Source: Hydractinia symbiolongicarpus
Lineage: Eukaryota > Cnidaria > Hydrozoa > Anthoathecata > Hydractiniidae
DNA length: 64,000 bases
Direction: 5' to 3'
Assembly: GCF_029227915.1 (NCBI RefSeq)
Contig: NC_079880.1
Coordinates: forward strand, 2,234,001 to 2,298,000
A model generated the notes under the pieces. The model searched no databases. It saw only the letters and a list, made by a program, of their open reading frames with translations, and was not told the origin of the DNA. The stretch's first letter is position 1. Each line of letters opens with the position of its first letter. The translations under genes and the position numbers were made by a program. Shown piece after piece: positions 60,992 through 64,000 of this stretch.

Positions 60992-63900
60992 AATAAAAGA
61001 AGTTTAATCGCCGGCAAACGGAAACCAGCGATTTCCCGTAAATCCCGGCTTCGCCCGAATAGTCAAAAGTATACAAAGAAAGTACCTAGGGAGTAAACTC
61101 ATTTCCCGAACGATTTTTTAAATTATTTTTTCACCACTAAAACGCATGAGACTTGTAGTTTTCAAAAATGTTTTCATTTTTGATGAAACGCTGAATAAAA
61201 GAAGTTTAATCGCCGGCAAACGAAAACCCGCGATTTCCCGTAAATCCTGGACTCAGCCCGTATAGTCAAAAGTATACAAAGAAAGTACCCAGGGAGTAAA
61301 CTCATTTCCCGAACGATTTTTTAAATTACTTTTTTACCACTAAAACGCATGAGACTTGTAGTTTTTAAGAATGTTTTCATTTTTGATGAGACGCTGAATA
61401 AAAGCAGTTTAATCGCCGGCAAACGAAAACCCGCGATTTCCCGTAAATCCCGGGCTTGGCACGTATGGTCGAATGTATACAAAGAAAGTACCCTGTGAGT
61501 AAACTCATTTCCAGAACGATTTTTTAAATTATTTTTTCACCACTAAAACGCATAAGACTTGTAGTTTTTAAAAATATTTTCATATTTGATGGGACGCTGA
61601 ATAAAAGCAGTTTAATCGCCGGCAAACAAAAACCTGCGATTTCCCTAAATCCCGGACTCGGCCCGTATAGTCAAAACTATACAAAGAAAGTACCCAGGGA
61701 GTAAACTCATTTCCAGAACGATTATTTAAATTATTTTTTCACCACTAAAACGCATAAGACTTGTAGTTTTTAAAAATGTTTTCATTTTTGATGAGACGCT
61801 GAATAAAAGAAGTTTAATCGCCGGCAAACGAAAACCCGCAATTTCCCGTAAATCCCGGGCTTGGCCCGTATAGTCAAAAGTATACAAAGAAAGTACCCAG
61901 GGAGTAAACTCATTTCCCGAACGATTTTTTATATTATTTTTTTACCACTAAACGCATGAGACTTGTAGTTTTCAAAAATATTTTCATATTTGATGGGACG
62001 CTTAATAAAAGAAGTTTAATCGTCGGCAAACGAAAAACCGCGATTTCCCGTAAATCCCGGACTCGGCCCGTATAGTCAAAAATATACAAAGAAAGTACCC
62101 AGGGAGTAAACTCATTTCCCGAACGATTTTTTAAATTATTTTTTCACCACTAAAACGCATGAGACTTGTAGTTTTCAAAAATGTTTTCATTTTTGATGAG
62201 ACGCTGAATAAAAGAAGTTCAATCGCCGGCAAACGAAAACCGCCATTTCCCGTAAACCCCGGACTCGGCCTGTATAGTCAAAAGTATACAAAGAAAGTAC
62301 CCTGTGAGTAAACTCATTTCCAGAACGATTTTTTAAATTATTTTTTCACCACTAAAACGCATAAGACTTGTAGTTTTTAAAAATGTTTTTATTTTTGATG
62401 AGACGCTGAATAAAAGAAGTTTAATCGCCGGCAAACGAAAACCCGCAATTTCCTGTTAATCCCGGGCTTGGCCCGTATAGTCAAAAGTATACAAAGAAAG
62501 TACCCAGGGAGTAAACTCATTTCCCGAACGATTTTTTATATTATCTTTTTACCACTAAACGCATGAGACTTGTAGTTTTCAAAAATATTTTCATATTTGA
62601 TGGGACGCTGAATAAAAGAAGTTTAATCGCTGGCAAACGAAAATTCGCGATTTCCCGTAAATCCCGGACTCGGCCCGTATAGTCAAAATTATACAAAGAA
62701 AGTACCCAGGGAGTAAACTCATTTCCCGAAAGATTTTTTAAATTATTTTTTCACCACTAAAACGCATGAGACTTGTAGTTTTCAAAAATGTTTTCATTTT
62801 TGATGAGACGCTTAATGAAAGAAGTTTAATCGCCGGAAAACGAAAACCCGCGATTTCCCGTAAATCCCGGGCTTGGCCCGTATAGTCGAATGTATACAAA
62901 AAAAGTACCCTGTGAGTAAACTCATTTCCAGAACGATTTTTTAAATTATTTTTCACCACTAAAACGCATGAGACTGGTAGTTTTTAAAAATGTTTTCATT
63001 TTTGATGAGACGCTGAATAAAAGAAGTTTAATCGCCGGCAAACAAAAACCCGCGATTTCCCGTAAATCCCGGCTTGGCCCGTATAGTCAAAAGTATACAA
63101 AGAAAGTACCCAGGGAGTAAACTCATTTCCCGAACGATTTTTTAAATTATTTTTTCACCACTAAAACGCATGAGACTTGTAGTTTTCAAAAATGTTTTCA
63201 TTTTTGATGAGACGCTGAATAAAAGAAGTTTAATCGCCGGCAAACGAAAACCGCCATTTCCCGTAAACCCCGGACTCGGCCCGTATAGTCAAAAGTATAC
63301 AAAGAAAGTACCCAGGGAGTAAACTCACTTCCCGAACGATTTTTTAAATTATTTTTTCACCACTAAAACGCATGAGACTTGTAGTTTTCAAAAATGTTTT
63401 CATTTTTGCTGAGACGCTGAATAAAAGAAGTTTAATCGCCGGCAAACGAAAACCCGCAATTTCCCGTAAATCCCGGGCTTGGCCAGTATAGTCAAAAGTA
63501 TACAAAGAAAGTACCCAGGGAGTAAACTCATTTCCCGAACGTATTTTTATATTATCTTTTTACCACTAAACGCATGAGACTTGTAGTTTTCAAAAATATT
63601 TTCATATTTGATGGGACGCTGAATAAAAGAAGTTTAATCGCCGGCAAACGAAAATCCGAGATTTCCCGTAAATCCCGGGCTTGGCCCGTATAGTCAAAAG
63701 TATACAAAGAAAGTACCCAGGGAGTAAACTCATTTCCCGAACGTATTTTTATATTATCTTTTTACCACTAAACGCATGAGACTTGTAGTTTTCAAAAATG
63801 TTTTCATTTTTGATGAGACGCTGAATAAAAGAAGTTCAATCGCCGGCAAACGAAAACCGCCATTTCCCGTAAACCCCGGACTCGGCCTGTATAGTCAAAA

Positions 63901-64000
63901 GTATACAAAGAAAGTACCCTGTGAGTAAACTCATTTCCAGAACGATTTTTTAAATTATTTTTTCACCACTAAAACGCATAAGACTTGTAGTTTTTAAAAA
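60992..64000. repeat. 203-bp satellite, right end of window
   Basis: About 15 monomers with no long duplication. CAAAACTATACAAAG at about 61672 matches monomers of the 41.8-44.0 kb region. Two adjacent monomers carry GTATTTTTATATTATC near 63541 and 63743. The array runs past the window edge. No gene. Confidence 0.92.

Overview
The window is almost entirely one satellite DNA array. A monomer of about 203 bp (mostly 201-205 bp, about 38% GC by hand count on one consensus unit) is repeated head to tail from base 1 to base 64000. There are about 57 copies left of a single insertion and about 236 to its right. I see no single-copy host gene, rRNA, tRNA or CRISPR array.

The one interruption is a LINE (non-LTR retrotransposon), about 4.6 kb, on the + strand at 11480-16071. 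It is flanked by a perfect 15-bp target-site duplication (11465-11479 and 16072-16086). ORF1 encodes a coiled coil, an Asn-rich repeat and an SGNH (GDSL-type) esterase domain. ORF2 encodes an apurinic-type endonuclease, a reverse transcriptase with a YADD box and a C-terminal Cys motif, with no visible RNase H. This layout fits the CR1/L2 group. ORF2 is broken by two frameshifts, each at a run of nine A. The tail is (AAT)n.

The organism is most likely an invertebrate animal. The AT-rich CR1-like element with an esterase ORF1 and the long satellite array fit a cnidarian, mollusc or arthropod, but the sequence does not decide which.

The array is hierarchical. Diagnostic variants show duplicated blocks of 2, 3, 4, 5, 6, 8, 11, 18 and 23 monomers. 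The left part (1-18 kb) has 3-mer blocks and a private variant (AAGCCCATGAG). The middle (18-41 kb) has an 8-mer tandem, a 23-mer duplication, a 4-mer tandem and a family of blocks marked by a monomer with an internal 47-bp deletion. The right part (41-64 kb) has 5-mer, 11/18-mer and two 6-mer duplications, plus private variants such as a 2-bp A insertion. This is the pattern of local unequal exchange and conversion. The LINE entered an already formed 3-mer block: removing it and one duplication copy restores the 3-mer spacing of flanking markers.

The short ORFs seen throughout the array, on both strands, are by-products of a stop-poor monomer whose length is not a multiple of three. I do not regard them as genes. 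I found no convincing new biological system. The best leads are the array's evolutionary structure, a hairpin in each monomer that shifts register in one subfamily, CpG enrichment, and details of the LINE (homopolymer frameshifts, in-frame ORF1/ORF2 with one UGA, and tail/target complementarity).
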